A stretch of DNA of 64,000 bases from Thecamonas trahens ATCC 50062 (GCF_000142905.1 NW_013657671.1:182897-246896); one strand, 5' to 3'. Numbered from the stretch's first letter, positions 1 to 11,211 are shown. The notes: generated from the sequence alone by a model not told the origin. Made by a program: numbers and translations.

Positions 1-233
1 AACCGGGCTCGCTGCTGTCCAATCTGTATGTTGACGTCGTACTCGGTGCCTACATGCCACACCAACACACCGCCAAGGGCCATGGCAGCCACTGCCATGA
101 CAAGCACCGTCCACACGCGCCACATGGAGAGCTGCGACGCGCCGAGCTCGTCGACACGCGCATCTCCCAGAGCCGACACCCGCCTCTGCGCCTTGTCCAG
201 CTTCTTCTGCGCTTGTCTATGCCCTGGACCCAT
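1..233 (-). CDS. N-terminal part of a single-pass membrane protein, cut by the window edge
   Basis: Reading leftwards from the ATG at 231-233, about 77 codons are open to the window edge. A charged, Lys/Arg/Gln-rich segment that looks helical (about 30 residues) is followed by a hydrophobic segment rich in Val, Ala, Met and Leu, about 20 residues long, which looks like a membrane anchor. An upstream ATG at 355-357 opens another frame for about 45 codons that would join this one only if one base were removed near 215-225, so the true 5' end is unclear. The gene is divergent from FANCI, about 215 bp away. I do not recognise the family, and most of the protein lies outside the window. Confidence 0.4.
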   Translation of the reverse strand, partial: MGPGHRQAQKKLDKAQRRVSALGDARVDELGASQLSMWRVWTVLVMAVAAMALGGVLVWHVGTEYDVNIQIGQQRAR

Positions 234-364
234 CCCTATGTCTCCTCGCCTCGGCAGCAGGAGCAAGTCTATGGGCGACTCTGTTGGGAGCACCGGAGGA
301 GTGATGAGAGCGCTGCGAGGAGGCAGGTGCCCCAGCAGCAGCCGTCTCTTTGTCCATCGCGAAC

Positions 365-386
365 GATCACGATCGCGATCGCGATC
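365..386. promoter_or_regulatory. Phased GATC element upstream of FANCI
   Basis: Four GATC tetramers start at 365, 371, 377 and 383, exactly 6 bp apart, about 60 bp upstream of the FANCI start codon and between two divergent genes. Similar phased arrays occur upstream of other genes in the window (14118, 29152, 31521, 31697). A promoter role is inferred from position and recurrence only. Confidence 0.35.
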
Positions 387-447
387 GCTGTCGGCAAAGC
401 GGCACCCGGCACACGGCACACTCGTCGCCGCCAACACCACCACCAGC

Positions 448-3400
448 ATGGCCACACTCGTGGACCTTGTTCCCCAAGTCACGTCGCTGCTGGCAGCATC
501 CCAAGTGCATGGAGGCTCTCTGAGGCTTTCCACACTCAACTCGCAAGCCCCGTCGCAGACTACGCAGGCTCCCGAGGAACAGGACCGGCTGCGTGGTGCC
601 GTCGCCGACGCTCTCGCCGCCGTCGACGACGATGGCCTTGCCTCGTTGCTTAGGGATAACATGACACCGGAAACCATCGGCAGCATGCTCCCACTGCTCA
701 AGACCATCTTCTTTGGTACGTCGTTGGGGGGGGGGGCAGGGGGGAGGGGGGGGAGAGGGGGGAGAGGGGCTCGGCGACCGCCGCGGGGCCGAAACTACGA
801 CCTTTTTCGGACCAGCCAACTCACTCTTACCCCCTCTCGACTTTTCAGGCTGCGCCACGGCCTCGGACGCGTCTGTGGCGCGGCGGACCGCAGTCTACAC
901 CACCATCATCAGCTGTTTTGCCGACGCGCGGCAGATGCTGGAGACCAAGGCCATCCAGGCGGTCATCTCGCTCCTGCTGGTCGAGCTGGAGCACTTTCCG
1001 CCGACGGCGCTCGTCGCGCTCCTCGACCACTACGCAGACCTCTTCCACGCCGGCGACGTCACTTGGGGTGCGGCGCTCGAGTTTGTGCCTGCGCTACTCT
1101 CCAATGTAGAGAGCCTCGCCGAGGTGCCCGGGCTCGGCATCTCGGGAGCTGAGTTCCAGTCTAACTTTGTCGGCAAGATCATCCGGGCGCCGCTGCCGCC
1201 GGTCATTGTCACCCCGCTCACCACCATGTTCAAGGACATCTCGCTTACCTCGCCTGACCTGCTCAAGGTCTTTGTCCGCATTTTTGAGCTCTTTCCGGCC
1301 CTGGAGATCCAGGAACTCCCTTCGCTTGTCTACCACCTGCTCCTCCTCGGCTCCAAGGGCCACCGCGCCTTCCTCCTCTCGTCGATCATCAAGGCCTTTG
1401 ACGCCCAGCCGCCTCACGCCCGTGACACCGCCGTCGAGTCTACTGTCGCGCTCCATGTCAACTTTGCCATGAAGCAGGATCTCAAGCTCGGCAAGGAGCT
1501 GCTCAAGGTGGCCAAGCGCGACACGCTGGCGCTCACTCCGTTTGCGCTCTCGCTCCTCCTCTCGTCGGCGCTCATCTCGCGGTTCGAGGAATCGGTTGTC
1601 GAGATTGTCAAGCACGGCTTGCTTGCGTCGGCCAAGGACGCCGCTGCCCGCAAGGCCTCGATCTGGCCGCTCCTGGTCGACGTTCCGCTCCCGCCGGTCT
1701 CGGACCTCGGCGCCGTCCTCGACACCGTTGTCGCCGCCACCACAGCAGGCTGGGACCTCCTCGTCCCACCACTGCTCAAAGTGGCGCTTGCGCTCTCGGA
1801 CCTCACGCTGCGATCGGTCGGCTACTCGCGCGAGCTGCTCGCCCAGTGCCACGCTCGCGCCGCCGCCATGCTCACCACTCTGTTTGAGGCTCACGAGATG
1901 GCACGTGCGCCGCTGCTGGAGCAAGTCTTTGCCCGGGTCATCACCCTTGCCCCGTCGGCCGAGGCTAACATTGCCCTCCTCGCCACGCTCGTCGTCCGCA
2001 ACCCATCGCGGTTCATTCCATTTGCCACAAAGGTCAAGGAGCTGGTCAACTACCTCTCGTACCTTAATCTCGCCACCGCCGCCGCCCTCATTGCCGCCCT
2101 CATTCCGCTCGCCTCGGTCCTGCCGTCGTTTCTGGACCATCTCATGCTTGTCCTCAAGAAAAGTTTGTTCAATCGCGAGCTCACCTCGCGGCTGGTGGCA
2201 CTCTCGGGCTTTGTCGCCCTCCTCCGCGCCCTTTGCATCGACGAGACGCCAGCGAGCAACACCTCGCATGTCTCGACCGCCAGCTCGGCTACCGGGGCCG
2301 CGTCGCTCGATCTCTTCTCGTTCTCGCAAGCGCCGCCGATGAACAGCAACGGCGCCGCTGCCGCGCCCAGCACGCGCGCCGAGACCAACCCCGACGACTT
2401 TCGGCTTGTCCTTCCCAACGGCCACGCCCTGGCGCTGGAGATCCTGGGCCATCTCAAGCGCTGCCTGACTCAACAATACGCCGTCCGCGCGCTTCTGTAC
2501 GATGCCCTGCCCGAGGTTGCTGCCCGCGTTCCGGCGCTCGGCCAGGACGTGCTGGAGCTCCTCTACTTTCAGCTCTCCAAGTACTACGTCAAGGCTTCAA
2601 CCGGGCCGCCGCTCAACCTGGGTGGGGCGGTTGTCGTCAAGCCGGATGCCGAGTTGGTGGTGGTTGTCGACGACCTGCCGGGGCTCCTTCGCGCCGTGCG
2701 CAAGGCGCTCTCGGCCGTCGCCAAGCCCGATGGCGGCTTTGAGCGCGCCACCTTTGCCGCTGCGCTCTCGACCATGTTTGAGTCCATTTGCGAGCGATCG
2801 GCTGCATGCAACGCCGAGGACTACGAGCTCGACAAGACGGCCAACTTTGATCCCGCAGTCGTGGCCGGTGCCGCCAACCACACTCGTGCCACCCTATTGC
2901 TTGGTCTCCACGAGGTGCTCATCGAGACTGCGGTCTCGCGCGAAGCTGCGCGCGGCGCGTCCAACATCCTCGGCCCAGCCCTCGTCGAGTACGCCAAGTA
3001 CCACGAGCTCCGCAAGCGCGTCAATGGTGCAGCCGGCACCCGCAAGGGCAAGTTCAAGAAGGGCAAGGGCATGGGCCCAGGCCGGTCGGCCCTGCTCAAG
3101 GCGCTTGTCCGCGAGCAGTCGCGGACAAAGCTCTCGTGGACTTATCGAGTCAAGATGCTCAAGGCTCTGTTTGCTCTCCCGGCCGATGGCTCGGTCGCAC
3201 ACGCCCCGTCACTCCTCCGGCACATCATGCTCACGCTTGTCGCTGATCTCAGCGAGGGTGCCAAGCTTGTCCGCTCGGCCGGCGCCGAGTCGATCGGAAG
3301 CGCCAGCGGTAGCGGTAGCTCGGCCCAGGACGACGCGCTCGGGGGCTTTGGCGCGCCGCTCAACCCGGTTGCTGCAGCCCGCTTCCTTGCTCGGCTGCCC

Positions 3401-4704
3401 TCGGTCTGCTCGCGCCTTGTCCCGCTCCTTGCCGCTCAGTTTGACGCTGTCAAGGTGCTGTACGCGGTCGAGATCGACGCTGCGCTTGCCGCCGCACCGC
3501 CGCCGCAGGTCGGTGACAACTACGGCGACGCCACGCCTCTGCTCACACTTTGCCTCTCGGCACTGCACGAGGCGCTGGCAGTGGTGGCGCCGCACCCGGC
3601 TCGCTTTGCCAAAGTCCTCTCGTCGCTGGTAAGCGGCTCTGCCGATGCGCCGCTGCGCGATGCCATGGGCGTCCTCAAGTCGTGGGCGAGCGCGCTCCTT
3701 GATGCCGCCTGGTTTGAGCCGCTCTCGTCGGTCCTCGACACGCTAGTCCACCTTCTCGACAACCACACCCCTGTTGCCGACTACGTGCAGCACGAGGCGT
3801 GGGCCCGCAGCTTCATCGAGCGCAAGGCCATTCTGGACGAGGGTGTGGCGCGCAAGCTCCTGCACTTTTTCATCACTGTCTCGGTGGCCGACGTCGAGGA
3901 CTCCCAGCTCAAGCTTGCTGCCGATGTCAACAGGCTGTTTGGTGGCCTCGATATGTCGACCTACGACGGCGAGGTCGAGTGCGAGATTGTTTGCGATGCC
4001 AACGGGACCGTGGTAGTCAAGCAGGTGCTCGCCGGTGTCGAGGTTGCGCTCGGCCACGTCGAGTGGCTCCTCTCACTCCTCGACTCGCTCCCTCCCTCCG
4101 ACCGCGGATCCGAGATGTACAAGGAGCTCTTTGATGCGCTCTGTGTCCGACTCCTCGACGAGACCGCCGTCCTCCGCGCGCTCTCATCGTCGTCGATGCG
4201 CAACGGCCAAGCCTCGGACGTCCTGCTTAAGTCGCTCATCCACTTTTACCGCACCTCGCTCCTGGTCATCAAGCACGTGCTCGCGGTCAAAAAGGCCAAG
4301 CCGTCGTCGCGGCTGCAGAAGCTCGTTGCCAACGCCGCCGAGCTCGCCGGTCTCACCTACAACCTCGTCAACTACCTGCAGTCGTACGTAATCAATGCCT
4401 CGACGGCCCGTATCGCCCGCGAGCAAAAGCTCATCCCAGGCCTCATCTTTGCCATCGAGCAGTACGAAGTCAACGTGCTCTCGCTAGCCCAGTCATCGGG
4501 AACATCGCTCGTCCGCAACTTTAAGCGCTCCGTCGCCCGCGACTTTAAGATCAAAACGATCTGCTCAATGTCGCCCTCCAGCGCCAGGACGAGATCGACG
4601 GCAAGTCCAAGAAGCGTGCCCGCTACGGCTCGGACGACGATCCGCCAGGCTCGCCGGGCTCGTCGCAGGTCGACGACGACAGCGGACGGCCACACAAACG
4701 GTGA
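448..4704 (+). CDS. FANCI: FANCI, Fanconi anemia group I protein (one intron, one frame break)
   Basis: FANCI pairs with FANCD2 in the clamp that is monoubiquitinated during DNA interstrand crosslink repair. Exon 1 is 448-715; an intron at 716-848 (GT...CAG, 133 bp, containing G-runs) precedes a long exon. The product is about 1,374 residues, close to human FANCI (1,328). Recognisable blocks run in order, including LVYHLLLLGSKGHR, ILGHLKRCLTQQ, IPGLIFAIEQYE and ARDFKIK. Right after ARDFKIK the frame breaks at the AAAA run at 4553-4556; with one more A the C-terminus continues as an acidic tail with a KSKKRAR-type nuclear signal and stops at 4702-4704, as in human FANCI. Unshifted, the ORF runs to 4720 with an unrelated end. 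The lysine that is ubiquitinated in human FANCI aligns with Leu here (by eye). Family assignment is very secure. Confidence 0.93.
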
Positions 4705-4725
4705 CAATGTCGCATCGTAAATGTC

Positions 4726-5865
4726 TCACTTGCTCGCCTCGCAGGGCAAGATCAGTGCCGCAGGGATGAGGTCGGTCATGCCAAAGATGTCGGTGAGCGC
4801 GCTGACGACGAAACTAGCCTTGTCGTCACCATCTCCGGCCTCGCGGACTACGGTCTCGACGTCGTGGGCACGACCAGGGCTCTTCGAGTTGGCAGTGATC
4901 ACAACAACAGCTTGCCCGTCAGTTGAGACCTTCACTGTGTGCTCGATGCCTGGATCGGTGCTGCGTCGCTGGCGGACAACAAGCATGCGCGAGAAGATGG
5001 ATTCGGTCATGAGCCACTGGTTGAGGTCGGCAAACTCGCCCAGCTCGACCGGGATCGGACGGAAGACGTACCCCGGCACCAGAGAGGGATCGTCACTCGA
5101 AGCATCATCGGCGACGACAAGAAGTGCCATACCGACTGCATCCGAAGCGTCATCAGCATCAGCGGACCCGACGCCGGCGTACGCGCCGATGGCCACCGCG
5201 TAGGTGGCTGCATCGCCGGCTGTGAGCGGGCCGAGCGCCGAGCCGTTGTCGAGCCCAGCCAATGCACTCCCGGGTGATGCATACGCCGAGGCTGGGCGGA
5301 CTGCAGCGCGGACAGGCTCGACTTGGCCCAGGGCATCGTCCCAGTCCGTGCCGCCGGCCTCGAGGTGGCCGACCACGAGGCGACCGAGCAAGGATCCGAG
5401 CGCGACTGGGGCAGTAATAACCGTTCCAAATCCCGCATCGAGAAGCCACACCCCGTGCTCGGGCCCGGCATCGACAATCAGGGCAACGTGCGAGTCACGG
5501 TCGCCCCAGACGAGCTCAGATCCGGGCAACGGCTTGTGATGGCGAACGTTGACGCGGGCGCGGACCATCCAGCACTGCACGCCGATGGTGACGAGGACCC
5601 GATGCATCAGCGAGTTCTGCTCGAGGCACCAGCCATCGCGCCGCAGCCGGACAAGCTTGTCAAAGATAACATCGTGCGAGATGGTCGGCTCCTCACCGGC
5701 GATCCAGTTCGAGAGGTCGCCCCAGGCAAAGGCATCGGTATGTGCGGTGACGAGTGCCTGCAGCGAGGCCGGGGATGGTGGCAGGCCGATCGATGCAATA
5801 TCCAAACCAGTCACAGCCTCGTAAGCGGCCACTTGGTCGGGTGTAAGGCATGGTGGTGCAGACAT
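4726..5865 (-). CDS. Arylamine N-acetyltransferase
   Basis: NAT enzymes transfer acetyl from acetyl-CoA to arylamines and hydrazines through a Cys-His-Asp triad. The 379-residue product shows it at the usual spacing: Cys80 in RRDGWCLEQN, His126 in DSHVALIV and Asp143 in LLDAGFG. I chose the ATG at 5863-5865 because the family-like helical start follows it directly; the frame is open for about 42 more codons upstream, with low-complexity content. The protein is about 80-100 residues longer than typical NATs (about 280-300), the excess being an acidic and Ala-rich C-terminal part. The gene converges with FANCI, stops 21 bp apart. Substrate cannot be predicted. Confidence 0.85.
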   Translation of the reverse strand: MSAPPCLTPDQVAAYEAVTGLDIASIGLPPSPASLQALVTAHTDAFAWGDLSNWIAGEEPTISHDVIFDKLVRLRRDGWCLEQNSLMHRVLVTIGVQCWMVRARVNVRHHKPLPGSELVWGDRDSHVALIVDAGPEHGVWLLDAGFGTVITAPVALGSLLGRLVVGHLEAGGTDWDDALGQVEPVRAAVRPASAYASPGSALAGLDNGSALGPLTAGDAATYAVAIGAYAGVGSADADDASDAVGMALLVVADDASSDDPSLVPGYVFRPIPVELGEFADLNQWLMTESIFSRMLVVRQRRSTDPGIEHTVKVSTDGQAVVVITANSKSPGRAHDVETVVREAGDGDDKASFVVSALTDIFGMTDLIPAALILPCEASK

Positions 5866-6129
5866 TGTCGTGGGGTGGAGGGTGCGGGAAGTGAGTGTGG
5901 TGGCTTGAGGTGACACACCAGCGAGTGCCCTCGACACACGTGGCAGCTTTGTTTTTCTGCTCTGCCGATGTACTAATGGCGTCACGGGCATGTCGCGTTG
6001 GGCGAGCGGTGGCGGGCCAAGGGCGTTGGCAGCTGGGAGCGTTCATTCTACGAATCACACGAGAGGAACGACAATGTGCCGACGCGTGACGGGTCACAAG
6101 GCGTATGGAGCAGTCAAGGGGAGGGATGA

Positions 6130-7515
6130 TCAGGCCTGCGGCTCCTGAAGGAGGGAGGCGCCGTGCTCGGCCTGGCCGGACGACGGCTGGGTAATGTTCT
6201 GCAGGAGGAGGGCCCACCAACGCTTGGTGGAGGGCTCCTGGATGTAGTCGTTGAAGGTAGTGTCGCGGAGGGCATCCGGGAGGCAGGCGCGGAGGGCCTC
6301 GCGGGCGCGGAAGTTGTCTGTGAGGCGCAGGTAGCAGCGGATGACATGCTTGAGGATGCGGACAGAGGGCGCCTCGACGAGGGCGTTGATCATGTTGCCG
6401 AGGACTGTAGAGACGGCAAAGAAGCGGTCGTAGGTGGCACAGATGTAGTTGAGGCCCATCTCATCGAGTAGGATCTTCTGCACCACAAAGGTGGCAACGA
6501 TTTTGGAGAGCTCCGAGCCAGTCTCCATGATGCGGAGGCAGAGCGGAATGATCTCGGTGGAGAGGAGAAAGTTAATGACATCGGTGTCGTCGACCTTGAC
6601 TAGAGCGCCAATGACGCCGAGCGAGGTGAGCCGCAGGTACTCAAACGGCCGCGTCTTGGAGACTGTGTTGAGGAACGGGTAGAGGAAGAGCGGGATGTGG
6701 GCGGTTAGGAAGAGCGAGCGCGTCTCCGGGTGCGAGGCCACACACTGCATGAGGGCGAGCGCGTTGCAGACACGGTTCGAGGCGAGCGCGGTAAGCGATT
6801 GCGGAGCCAGCTGTGGGTAGATGGCAACAACCTCTTGGAGCAGGACCGCCATGGTCCCGACCGAGTGCCACAGGATGGGCCCAAGCTCGGGAATGACCTC
6901 ACGCTTCTTGCACAGCTCCATCAGCGCGCGCTCGCGGAGCTCGGGCGAGAGCAAGTTGAGCGTCTGGGTGTATACCATGTTCATCAGCTCTGAGCCGCCG
7001 GCCGAGCCGCCGGCTGGTGCGCTCCCCGACTGGGCTGCCGTCTCAAAGCCAGGCGGCAGCTCCGAGCCGCCGCCGGCGCTCAGGCCGGGCCCGCCCGGCC
7101 CGCCCTGCGGCTGAGCCGCAGAGCCTGCGGCAGTAGCACCCCAACCCGGCGGCGCGCCTGAACTCGAGCCTGTTGCACCCCAGCCTGTCGGCACGCCTGT
7201 TGGCCCCACGCCAGCCTTGCCGCCTTGGCGGTAGTAGCCGCCGTGAGCTGAGCCGTCGCCGAGTCCGCCGAGTCCGCCCTGGTAGCCAACCTGGGCCTGG
7301 GCCGCTGCCTGGGCCTGGGCCGCTGCCTGAGCCTGGGCCGCCGCCTGAGCCTGTGCTGCAGCCTGTGCCTGTGCCACTGCAGCGGCATGGGCCTTGTTGT
7401 TGCTGTTGCTGTTGCTCACGTTGCCTCCGCCCGACGTGTTCTTGCCGCTCTTCTTCCCGCCGCGGTGGTAGTGCTTGGAGCCGCCCTTGCGGCCCTTGCG
7501 TTTGTTGTCGCTCAT
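6130..7515 (-). CDS. CNOT9: CNOT9 (Rcd1/Caf40), CCR4-NOT complex subunit
   Basis: CNOT9 is an armadillo-repeat subunit of the CCR4-NOT deadenylase complex that binds the NOT1 scaffold and Trp-containing regulators. From about residue 190 the 461-residue product is a near-continuous match to the family, with blocks such as [40 protein letters not shown] and [20 protein letters not shown]. The N-terminal 180 residues are lineage-specific: a Lys/Gly-rich start, then an Ala-Gln tract (repeats of AQAQAA) and Gly/Pro-rich linkers. Start ATG is at 7513-7515, downstream of long C-runs on the sense strand. The gene is divergent from NMNAT. Confidence 0.93.
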   Translation of the reverse strand: MSDNKRKGRKGGSKHYHRGGKKSGKNTSGGGNVSNSNSNNKAHAAAVAQAQAAAQAQAAAQAQAAAQAQAAAQAQVGYQGGLGGLGDGSAHGGYYRQGGKAGVGPTGVPTGWGATGSSSGAPPGWGATAAGSAAQPQGGPGGPGLSAGGGSELPPGFETAAQSGSAPAGGSAGGSELMNMVYTQTLNLLSPELRERALMELCKKREVIPELGPILWHSVGTMAVLLQEVVAIYPQLAPQSLTALASNRVCNALALMQCVASHPETRSLFLTAHIPLFLYPFLNTVSKTRPFEYLRLTSLGVIGALVKVDDTDVINFLLSTEIIPLCLRIMETGSELSKIVATFVVQKILLDEMGLNYICATYDRFFAVSTVLGNMINALVEAPSVRILKHVIRCYLRLTDNFRAREALRACLPDALRDTTFNDYIQEPSTKRWWALLLQNITQPSSGQAEHGASLLQEPQA

Positions 7516-8003
7516 TGCAGGTGTTGGTGGGGGGGGGGGGGGGGGGAGGGGAAGGGAGGAGTAGGTGGGTGAGAGGTGAAGGGGGTGGGAGAGAGGTGTG
7601 GGGCAGGTGCAGGGGGGGGTAGAGGCTGGAGGTGGTGGAGGAGGGGGGGGAGGGGGTGGCCGTCGCTCGGTGGCTGACTTTGGCGGGTCACTCGGCGGCA
7701 ACACAGGCGGCCAACGACAGAAATGACAGACACAGAAATAAAGGCAGGCAGACAGAAGGGGGGTGAGGGGGGGGGGGGGGATTGACCGACAGCGATCAGG
7801 ACAACTAGCACTGCACACTGTTGTGATCTGATGATGATGCTTGACAAGGTCGGTGCCAAGGCGCTCGAGGGTGATGGTGGCCATGATCGCAGTTTACTTG
7901 CCTGTGAGGGAGGTGAACTCGACAAACTGGGCTGGGCGCACCTCCCAAGAGGGCAAAGGCAGAGCGGAGAGACACTGGTCTCTCTTCCCCCGAGGGTGGA
8001 GAG
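7516..8003. promoter_or_regulatory. Divergent promoter region between CNOT9 and NMNAT
   Basis: This 488-bp gap has no convincing ORF. On the + strand it holds long G-runs near 7530-7547 and 7750-7780, which are C-runs on the CNOT9 sense strand. A CGATCAGGAC motif lies at about 7790, similar to the end of the GATC array at 29152. Both 5' UTRs must lie here; TATA boxes are not obvious. Confidence 0.5.
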
Positions 8004-9329
8004 ATGTCGAGCGAGCAGCAAGCGAGTGCAAGCAGTGTGGAGAGCGAGAGTGGAGGGAGCATGTGCGGATACAAACGTGAGTATTCCATCGAAGTTCCTG
8101 CGTCATCGTCATCGTCATCGTCGTCCCGGGTCAAGGTGGCTGTTTACGGAGGTTCGTTTGACCCCATCACTGATGCCCATCTCAAGGTCATGGCAGAATG
8201 CATCCACTCGGGCAAGGCAGATGAGGTATGGGTTGTTCCCTGTGCAAACCGCCGCGACAAGCCCCTTGTTGCTTCTGCTCTCGACAGGTACGTCATTCCC
8301 ACCCCTACCCTACCCCCCCCCCTACCCCCCCACCCTTGCCCACGCCGCCTTCCTCTGCTCAAATGCCCCCGCCACCCACCCCAGCCTTGCCTTCCTTTCT
8401 ATCTACCGTTTATGTCGCATGTATCGATATCTCCCGTGCGGCACACACGAGTGAAGGGCGTGTTGACCTCTAGGGGTTGTAGGTATGGCCTACATACGCT
8501 CGCTGCTCTTCCCCCCCCTCCCCCCCCCTCCCCCCTTGAGTCTGTCCTTCCTCTCCACTCGGCAGGCGATGGCAAAGCTGGCCCTGTCGACGATTCTGCC
8601 ATCCGATCCCGTACATCACACACTCACGCGGCACGGATGGCTGATCTCGATGTCGGACACACGCACATTCACTGTCTTCCTCTCTTGCGCTTGGCTCATA
8701 CTGACACTGATACTGATACTGACACCGCTACTGACGCCTGCAGGCTCATCATGGCGCACCAGGCGGTCAATACCACGTTTGGATCGCGTTTCCCTGTCTA
8801 CGTCAAGGACATGGATGTGTTCAACGAGACCGCAACGCCGACGTACTATCTCATGAAACAGCTGACAAAGGAGGTGCCCGGCAATGACTTTTACTTTGTC
8901 CTCGGCTCGGACCTGCTTCCTGGCCTCCGCAAGTGGGACATGGGCGAGGAGCTGGCCAGCGAGTTCAACTTTCTCATCATGGAGCGCCCGGGCTATCCCA
9001 TCTGCAAAGAAAACATGCCGGCCCACTACGAGCTGCTTTCCCGGCCCGAGTTCACCATGACCATCACCAAGCTCTCGTCCTCTGAAGTCCGCAAGCGCAT
9101 CCGCAAGAATGTCTCGCTTGTCGACGGCCTCATCCCGTCGTCCGTCCTTGCCCATATCATCCGCAACCATCTGTACAAGTGCAGCCTGCCGCAGCAGTCG
9201 AATCGCCTGCCGCTCTCAGTCACCACTCCGATCTCGGTTCACCCCGTCCCGGACCTCCCCGATGACGACTCGTCGCAAAGCACCGCGGCGTGCACTCCCG
9301 AGTCCTCGCCCCGCCCTGCCGACGCCTAA
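8004..9329 (+). CDS. NMNAT: Nicotinamide/nicotinate mononucleotide adenylyltransferase (one intron)
   Basis: The enzyme joins NMN or NaMN to ATP to make NAD or its deamido form. Exon 1 (8004-8287) carries the nucleotidyltransferase motif YGGSFDPITDAHL (GxFxPxHxxH type; the final His region is modified) and VVPCANRRDKP. The intron 8288-8743 (456 bp, GTACGT...CTGCAG, with CTGAC branch-like repeats near its 3' end) joins in phase to LIMAHQAV. Exon 2 contains the ATP-binding SSSEVRKRIRKN motif. The spliced product is 289 residues. The first 45 residues are Ser-rich and disordered, and the last 40 are acidic and Ser-rich. The stop overlaps the convergent ankyrin-like gene by 4 bp. Confidence 0.88.
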   Translation: MSSEQQASASSVESESGGSMCGYKREYSIEVPASSSSSSSSRVKVAVYGGSFDPITDAHLKVMAECIHSGKADEVWVVPCANRRDKPLVASALDRYVIPTPTLPPPLPPHPCPRRLPLLKCPRHPPQPCLPFYLPFMSHVSISPVRHTRVKGVLTSRGCRYGLHTLAALPPPPPPSPLESVLPLHSAGDGKAGPVDDSAIRSRTSHTHAARMADLDVGHTHIHCLPLLRLAHTDTDTDTDTATDACRLIMAHQAVNTTFGSRFPVYVKDMDVFNETATPTYYLMKQLTKEVPGNDFYFVLGSDLLPGLRKWDMGEELASEFNFLIMERPGYPICKENMPAHYELLSRPEFTMTITKLSSSEVRKRIRKNVSLVDGLIPSSVLAHIIRNHLYKCSLPQQSNRLPLSVTTPISVHPVPDLPDDDSSQSTAACTPESSPRPADA

Positions 9330-9937
9330 ATTACCTCCTCAAGCACGAGCCCGCAGCTGGTCGCCAGCTCGGCCACTGTCAGTCCGTCTGAGTTGCGAAC
9401 CTCGGCGATAAAGACCCTCGCACCCTCCTCGCCTTCCTGCTCCACTAGCGCCGCCATCAGCATCCGCACCATCGCCTCCTTCCCGCTCCGCACAGCCACA
9501 TGCATCGCCGTCGTTTTCCGGTGCATTGCCCGCTTCTCCCACCGCCTTCCGCTGCTGTCCATCTCCCACACCACATCGTTCATCATCACTACCTCGCCGA
9601 CCCGCGCACCGCTTCCGATCAGCACCTCGCCTGCGCCAACCGCCCCTCCAGCCGCCGCTGCCACCAGTAGACTCAGCCCGCCGCCGCCAGCCCGGGTCGC
9701 CCCGTCGACCACGGCATCCGCTGCCAGCCCGCCAGCCACAGCCTGAGCCACGGCCTCGGCCTCATCGCGCCAGCACATACCAGCCACCACGTCCGCCATC
9801 AGTTGCCACCTTCTGCCAAGAAGAACCAACTCGGACAGGTGTGCCCATACCTGTGCCCGTGTCGCCCACCACAAGCTCTTGTCGGTCCCGATGCCACACC
9901 ACCGCACATCATCCTTCCAGGATCTCGAGCCGGTCAT
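9326..9937 (-). CDS. Small ankyrin-like protein
   Basis: A 203-residue ORF from the ATG at 9935-9937. The C-terminal half has one or two ankyrin-like units: KTTAMHVAVRSGKEAMVRML, then NSDGLTVAELATSCG. The N-terminal half is Ala/Gly/Val-rich with Trp-containing segments (WWATRAQVWAHLSEL). There is no enzymatic motif. Its stop overlaps the NMNAT stop tail-to-tail. Function is unknown; ankyrin repeats usually mediate protein binding. Confidence 0.5.
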   Translation of the reverse strand: MTGSRSWKDDVRWCGIGTDKSLWWATRAQVWAHLSELVLLGRRWQLMADVVAGMCWRDEAEAVAQAVAGGLAADAVVDGATRAGGGGLSLLVAAAAGGAVGAGEVLIGSGARVGEVVMMNDVVWEMDSSGRRWEKRAMHRKTTAMHVAVRSGKEAMVRMLMAALVEQEGEEGARVFIAEVRNSDGLTVAELATSCGLVLEEVI

Positions 9938-9956
9938 CACCAGCCCCGTCTTCAAA

Positions 9957-10226
9957 CGTCACACATCACATCACATCGCACATCACAGACCGGACATCGT
10001 CATCGCACCGCATTCGTCCACGCCATAACTCACCATCATCATCCCATCCCATCACATCCCATTCCATCACATCACATCACATCACATCACACATCACAGC
10101 ATCGCATCACACATCACAGCATCGCATCGCAACACACCATATCACACCTCGCATCGCAGCACAAACAGCTACCACATTGCACACCACATTGCACCGCCGC
10201 ACACACACACACACACACATACACAC
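9957..10226. repeat. CATCA/CATCC microsatellite tract and a CA dinucleotide run
   Basis: From 9957 to about 10150 the sequence is a degenerate pentamer array of CATCA, CATCC and CATCG units. A (CA)n run follows at about 10199-10226. It fills most of the 414-bp gap between the divergently transcribed ankyrin-like and TLC genes; ORFs across it are low-complexity and not credible. Confidence 0.85.
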
Positions 10227-10351
10227 AAACGTGCTCTCTTTCTCCGCCACCACTGAGGTCACGAATCGGCTGCACTCGAGCACCACCGCACCTGCCGCAC
10301 ATCAAGGCGACGCCGCTGCGGCCCACTACTCGCCACTTGCGCAAGGGAGCG

Positions 10352-11211
10352 ATGGAGATTTCGGTCGATGCAGAGGCCATTCCGTCAGTGGAGGCTACGG
10401 GCGGAGCGGTGGCGGTGGCGGTGGTCGGCTGGACAGCAGGCCTCCTGGTGGTGCGACGGGCGGTGGCGGCGGGGCGCCTGGGCGGGGCGGGACTGGCGGG
10501 GAAGCGGGCGTGGGATCTGGCCTTTGATCACCTCAACCACATCCATGCTTGTCTCACCACAGGCCTGGCGGTGGCCATCATGGCCATCGATGCGCGCATC
10601 CTCGCCATGGCGCCCATCGTCGACACATGGAGCCGTCCGCTCCACTGGACCACCTGCGGCACCGTCGGCTACCTCGTTGTCGACGTCATCATGCAGCCGC
10701 TCATCATGCGTGCAGAGACCGCCAACTGGGACTACTTTGCCTTTCACGCCTCCATTCTCGTCGGTTTTGCTTCGTGTCTCGCTACTCATCGCGGTGGTGT
10801 CGTCGTCGCGTGGGGCCTCTTTTCCGAGATCGACTCGGTTGTCAAGGGCTGGCAGCTCCAGCTCCACCATCACTTGCGAACAAGCCGACCTGAGCAGCGC
10901 ATCCGCTGGGCGCCCTGGCACAAACGCCTTGCCCTCTTTCAAGTCATTCTCTTCTTCTTCTCGCGCGTCTTGTTTTCGTCAACCTCACATCCGCGCTCTG
11001 GAGCCAAAGCAGTTTCACGCTGCTCTCCTCCGATCCGCTGCTCGCTCTCCAGGCTCTGTTGGTTGTCTCGGGCCTCGTCACAAACAGCACCTGGTTCTGG
11101 AGCGACGTCGACGAGCTGCACCGCGTCCACCACATCTCGACCACCAAAATCTGGGCTATCATCGCCGCTGCCGGCATCCCGCTCGCGGTGGTAGTTCACT
11201 TGCTCAGGTAG
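10352..11211 (+). CDS. TLC-domain (TRAM/LAG1/CLN8-like) membrane protein, one frame break
   Basis: The product is about 286 residues with at least five hydrophobic segments. The pattern, with the motif FHASILVGFASCL, a following segment ending in FSEIDS and a His-rich loop, resembles TLC-domain proteins, which include ceramide synthases and lipid-sensing membrane proteins. The frame breaks around the TTTT run at 10973-10976. Unshifted, translation becomes Ser/Arg-rich nonsense. With one extra T it continues as hydrophobic FVNLTSALW and a final transmembrane segment, ending TAG at 11209-11211. The start is the first in-frame ATG after the CA repeat. The stop lies 2 bp from that of the next gene. 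Assignment is by pattern only. Confidence 0.6.

Noticed and set aside
8566-8610. Possible extra exon inside the NMNAT intron (encodes AMAKLAL after a GGCAG acceptor)
   Set aside because: Its phase does not fit the GTACGT donor of exon 1, whereas direct joining of 8287 to 8744 gives the conserved helix LIMAHQAV without a gap.
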